A stretch of DNA of 64,000 bases from Amycolatopsis nalaikhensis (lineage in GTDB: Bacteria > Actinomycetota > Actinomycetes > Mycobacteriales > Pseudonocardiaceae): contig NZ_CP127173.1 of the NCBI RefSeq assembly GCF_030264295.1, forward strand, positions 3,231,501 through 3,295,500. The letters are read 5' to 3'. Positions within the stretch are counted from its first letter, which is position 1; every line of letters starts with the position of its first letter. The position numbers and the translations under genes were made by a program. Shown here piece by piece: positions 61,403 through 64,000 of the stretch. The notes under the pieces were generated by a model, which was not told where the DNA came from, ran no database searches, and saw nothing but the letters and a program-made list of their open reading frames with translations.

Positions 61403-61444
61403 GTACCAGATAGTACAGTTCGTCTTACTGTACCAATTAGTACA
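61402..61444. promoter_or_regulatory. Twin operators between tetR and peroxiredoxin genes
   Basis: Two copies of TGTAC-N6-GTACA lie at 61402-61417 and 61429-61444, 27 bases apart centre to centre. The spacers are CAGATA and CAATTA. The first shares a base with the tetR start codon. The region is AT-rich against its surroundings. This is the expected binding site of the divergent TetR protein. Confidence 0.8.
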
Positions 61445-61461
61445 ACTTGCAAGGGGGATCC

Positions 61462-62079
61462 ATGACGCTTAACCAAGGCCTGTCCGACGTCGGCGAGCAG
61501 GTCCGCGGCGCGCTGCCGCCGGAAATCTTCGAGATCCTGGACGCGGAGCGACGTCGCGCCGCGACGACGAAGTTCGCCGAAGCGGGCGACAAGATCGAGG
61601 ACTTCACGCTGCCCGGGGCCGACGGCGTGCCGGTGAGCCTCGGCGAACTGATCGCGGACGGGCCCGCGGTGCTCGTGTTCTACCGCGGTCAGTGGTGCCC
61701 GTACTGCAACCTGACCCTGCGCACCTACCAGCAGGAACTCCTGCCCGAGCTGGCCGGGCTCGGGGCGCGTCTCGCGGCGATCAGCCCGCAGCGACCGGAC
61801 GGCTCGCCGATCGAAGGGCTGGCGTTCCCGGTGCTGTCGGACGCCGGCAGCACCGTCGCGCGCGGGCTCGGGCTGAGCTACCCGGTTTCCGGCCCGGTGC
61901 GCGAAGCCATGCAGACGCTCGGCACGGACCTCGAGCAGGTCAACGGCACCTGGGAGCTGGTCCACCCGGCGGTGGTCGTGGTCGACCGGGACCGCGTGCT
62001 CCGGTTCGTCGACGTCCACCCGGACTTCACGACCCGCACCGAACCTGCGCAGATCCTCGAGGCGGTCAAATCGCTTTAG
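61462..62079 (+). CDS. Peroxiredoxin-like AhpC/TSA protein
   Basis: The 205-residue protein has an N-terminal helical segment (about 1-40) and then a thioredoxin fold with the active-site YRGQWCPYCNL (CPYC), followed by LAAISPQRPDGSP and a PVLSDAGSTVARGLGL segment. A CxxC in the peroxidatic position is typical of the AhpC/TSA-like group that detoxifies peroxides or quinones using thiols. GGGGGA precedes the ATG at 61462. Control by the divergent TetR is inferred from the twin operators. Confidence 0.9.
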   Translation: MTLNQGLSDVGEQVRGALPPEIFEILDAERRRAATTKFAEAGDKIEDFTLPGADGVPVSLGELIADGPAVLVFYRGQWCPYCNLTLRTYQQELLPELAGLGARLAAISPQRPDGSPIEGLAFPVLSDAGSTVARGLGLSYPVSGPVREAMQTLGTDLEQVNGTWELVHPAVVVVDRDRVLRFVDVHPDFTTRTEPAQILEAVKSL

Positions 62080-62650
62080 CGGACCGCTTCACGCCGTAGG
62101 TGATCACCGAGCCCAGGACCAGGGCCACGCCGAGGGAGAGCAGCATGCTGATCCCGGGCTCGGTGATGATCTGGCCGCCGGCGTAGCCGAGGAAGGCCAC
62201 GTACGACGTCCAGAGTGTGACGCCGACGGCCGAGGCGGTGAAGAACTCCGCCATCGGCCACCGGAGCGAGCCGGCGAGCAGGGCGCCGACGGTCCCGCCG
62301 GAGGGCAGCCAGCGGGCGACCACCAGCACCGGCCGGGGGTGGCGCTGCAGCCGCCCGTCGAGCCAGCCGATGCCGGCGGCGATCTTCTTCCGCCGGCTCA
62401 GCCGGTCCAGCGCCGCCCGGCCACCGAACCGGCCGAGGGCGTAGAGCGCCTGGTCGGACGCCAGGCAGCCGGCGCTCGCCACGGCGATCACCGGCGCGAG
62501 CGACGTCCCGCCTTGCGCCGCCGCGACGCCCATGCCGAGGAGCGTCACCTCGGTGGGCAGCAGCGGCACCAGCGAGACGACGAACAGCACCAGGAGTCCC
62601 GCCGTAGTCGCGTCCACACCTCCATTAACCGCCCGCCGGGCCCGGCGCAC
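62066..62650 (-). CDS. DedA/VTT-domain membrane protein
   Basis: The 194-residue protein has the VTT pattern in divergent form: LVPLLPTEVTLLGMGVAA in place of the usual PGE segment, SAGCLASDQALYALGRFGG, and ARWLPSGGTVGALLAGSLRWPM in the second loop. The start is GTG 62650; GTG 62617 (VDATTAG) is an alternative. Its end overlaps the convergent peroxiredoxin gene by 14 bases. The window has a second DedA gene at 58241. Transport substrate is unknown. Confidence 0.8.
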   Translation of the reverse strand: MRRARRAVNGGVDATTAGLLVLFVVSLVPLLPTEVTLLGMGVAAAQGGTSLAPVIAVASAGCLASDQALYALGRFGGRAALDRLSRRKKIAAGIGWLDGRLQRHPRPVLVVARWLPSGGTVGALLAGSLRWPMAEFFTASAVGVTLWTSYVAFLGYAGGQIITEPGISMLLSLGVALVLGSVITYGVKRSAKAI

Positions 62651-62700
62651 TCCCGATCACCGGGGACTCACAGCAACCCGACAGCTGGCCCACAGACTCG

Positions 62701-62731
62701 CCGAACCATGACAGGAGTTGTCATGGTTCGG
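62701..62731. promoter_or_regulatory. Palindromic operator upstream of the SDR gene
   Basis: CCGAACCATGACA at 62701-62713 and its exact complement at 62719-62731 flank the five bases GGAGT. The site ends 16 bases before the SDR ATG at 62748. Its length and symmetry suit a dimeric regulator. The WYL-type regulator at the window end or an unseen TetR could bind it. Confidence 0.65.
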
Positions 62732-62747
62732 CGCGAACGTGGTCGCC

Positions 62748-63650
62748 ATGAGCACACTCAACGGAAAGGTCGCCCTGGTCGCGGGCGGCACGCGCGGCGC
62801 GAGCCGGGCGATCGCGGTCGAACTGGGCCGAGCGGGCGCGTTCGTGTACGTCACCGGGCGCACGACGCGCGCCGGGCGGTCCGAAGTGGACCGTCCGGAG
62901 ACGATCGAGGAGACGGCCGAGCTGATCGAGAAGGCGGGTGGCCAGGCGGAGGCGATCCGCGTCGACCACCTGGTCCCGGCCGAGGTTTCGGCGCTGGCCG
63001 CCCGGGTCGGGCAGCTCGACATCCTGGTGGACGGCCTGTGGGGCGGCGACAAGCACCTCGGCTGGGGCAAGCCGGTGTGGGAGCACGATCTGGAGGCGGG
63101 GTTGCGCATGATCCGCCTCGGCATCGACGCGCACCTGATCACCAGCCACTTCCTCCTGCCGGCGTTGATCAAGCGGCCGGGCGGGCTGCTGGTCGAGCTG
63201 ACCGACGGAACGGCCGAGTACAACGCGAAGTACCGCGAGGGGACTTCGCTGCCGTTCTACCTCGCGAAGGCGTCGGCGCACTTGCTGGCGATCGGGGAGG
63301 CGGCCGAGCTGGCGGCGCATTCCTGCACGGCGGTGGCGTTCACGCCGGGGTACCTGCGGTCGGAGATGATGCTGGACATCTACGGCGTGACGGAGGACAA
63401 CTGGCGCGACGCGTGCGAGCGGGTGCCGCACTTCGCGATTTCGGAGACGCCGACGTTCTGCGGGCGCACGGTGGTGGCGCTGGCCTCGGACCCGGAGCGG
63501 GCGCGGTGGTCCGGCCAGACGGTGAGCAGCGGGCAGCTGGCGAAGGAGTACGGGGTCGACGACGTGGACGGCAGTCGCCCGGACGCGTGGCGGTACATGG
63601 TGGAGGTGGCCGACGCGGGCAAACCGGCGGACGTCACCGGCTACCGCTGA
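62748..63650 (+). CDS. Short-chain dehydrogenase/reductase
   Basis: The 300-residue protein has the SDR cofactor loop GKVALVAGGTRGASRAIAVEL (a TGxxxGxG variant), TGRTTR suiting NADP, and a catalytic-like tyrosine in LPFYLAKASAH (YxxxK). The usual NNAG strand is replaced by LVDGLWGG, and the active-site serine region reads VELTDG, so the Ser is missing or shifted. The substrate is unknown. ATG 62748 is chosen over 62718, which would place the operator inside the gene. It is convergent with the WYL gene, overlapping ten bases. Confidence 0.85.
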   Translation: MSTLNGKVALVAGGTRGASRAIAVELGRAGAFVYVTGRTTRAGRSEVDRPETIEETAELIEKAGGQAEAIRVDHLVPAEVSALAARVGQLDILVDGLWGGDKHLGWGKPVWEHDLEAGLRMIRLGIDAHLITSHFLLPALIKRPGGLLVELTDGTAEYNAKYREGTSLPFYLAKASAHLLAIGEAAELAAHSCTAVAFTPGYLRSEMMLDIYGVTEDNWRDACERVPHFAISETPTFCGRTVVALASDPERARWSGQTVSSGQLAKEYGVDDVDGSRPDAWRYMVEVADAGKPADVTGYR

Positions 63651-64000
63651 GCATTGCGGGCGGCCAGCTCCGCGCCGACGCGCGCCAAGGACGCCCGCAA
63701 CCGAAGGGGCTCCAGCACCTCCACCCCCGGGCTGAGCGCCACCAGCTGGCCGAGGCCGATCTCGTCGTCTTCCAGGGCGAGTTCGGCCTCGGCCCAGCCG
63801 TCGGAGTCCGGCTGGCCCAGCGATACCACCGTGTCCGCCAGGTGCTCGCCCCCGAACACGCGGCGCAGCTCGCGCACCGCCGTCCGGTTGAGCCGGGCCC
63901 GCACTCGCAGCGGCCGCGCGACCTGCTCGAACGTCGCCGACGACTCCCGCCACCACTGCGCCAGGTCGAAATCCGGTGGTCGCGAGAACGCGGAGTCGAG
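63641..64000 (-). CDS. WYL-domain transcriptional regulator, 3' end only
   Basis: The frame is open to the window end, so only the C-terminal 119 residues are visible. They show the WYL-family tail: SRPPDFDLAQWWRESSATFEQ, then a beta-rich WCX-type extension with VRARLNRTAVRELRRVFG and a helical end LEPLRLRASLARVGAELAAR. The full protein should start with a winged helix-turn-helix of the DeoR/HTH_11 type, outside the window. It may control the convergent SDR gene through the palindrome at 62701. Confidence 0.85.
   Translation of the reverse strand, partial: LDSAFSRPPDFDLAQWWRESSATFEQVARPLRVRARLNRTAVRELRRVFGGEHLADTVVSLGQPDSDGWAEAELALEDDEIGLGQLVALSPGVEVLEPLRLRASLARVGAELAARNAQR

Overview
The window is very GC-rich, strongly G/C-ending in codon position 3, and full of GTG and TTG starts. 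It carries actinobacterial signatures: a conservon (cvnABCD), an SsgA-family protein, an F420-type nitroreductase, LGFP repeats, the small SRP RNA upstream of dnaX, and the ybaB-recR pair. Together with an integrative conjugative element of the pSAM2/pMEA type, this suggests a filamentous member of the Pseudonocardiaceae. Amycolatopsis or a close relative is my inference, not something proven here.

Region 1 (1-8276) is the right-hand part of an actinomycete integrative and conjugative element (AICE) whose left end lies outside the window. A tightly coupled operon (small proteins, an SsgA-like protein, two membrane proteins, a TraB/FtsK-type DNA pump) is followed by a dense cluster of CTAG motifs. 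Then come a small gene, a DUF3631 ATPase, ten copies of GCCGTACC arranged as an inverted array, a MerR-type excisionase and a tyrosine integrase. The element stops at the 3' end of a tRNA-Ser(GGA) gene, the likely attachment site.

Region 2 (8276-26234) is chromosomal. It has a PP2C phosphatase divergent from an HTH/N6-methyltransferase plus Ser/Thr kinase operon, an L,D-transpeptidase lipoprotein, a large secreted PQQ-type sugar dehydrogenase with LGFP repeats, and a 3-hydroxyacyl-CoA dehydrogenase with a TetR regulator. Two two-component systems follow, each with a single-base frameshift in its response regulator as given, and then a GT39-type membrane glycosyltransferase.

Region 3 (26235-39875) starts with a NitT/TauT-type ABC transporter that runs directly into a conservon whose sensor has a nitrate/nitrite-sensing-type domain. 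After it come the SRP RNA, a spermidine-synthase-like protein, dnaX, a lipoprotein amidase, ybaB, recR and a secreted glucosaminidase.

Region 4 (39936-49277) is a surface-glycan cluster: a WecB-like epimerase, two GT2 glycosyltransferases, a MOP-type flippase, a DUF2304 protein, a kinase-like protein and two paralogous large membrane proteins of the DUF6541 type.

Region 5 (49278-55420) is a complete oligopeptide/dipeptide ABC transporter operon. Region 6 (55427-64000) holds small enzymes and regulators: a SnoaL-like protein, a DGPF-domain protein with an ECF42-type sigma factor, DedA proteins, EamA, LysR, a TetR with an adjacent peroxiredoxin, an SDR, and the end of a WYL-domain regulator. 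Several long, nearly perfect palindromes lie at gene 3' ends, including three copies of one 44-bp palindrome. Products are named by recognising family motifs by eye; no database search was run.
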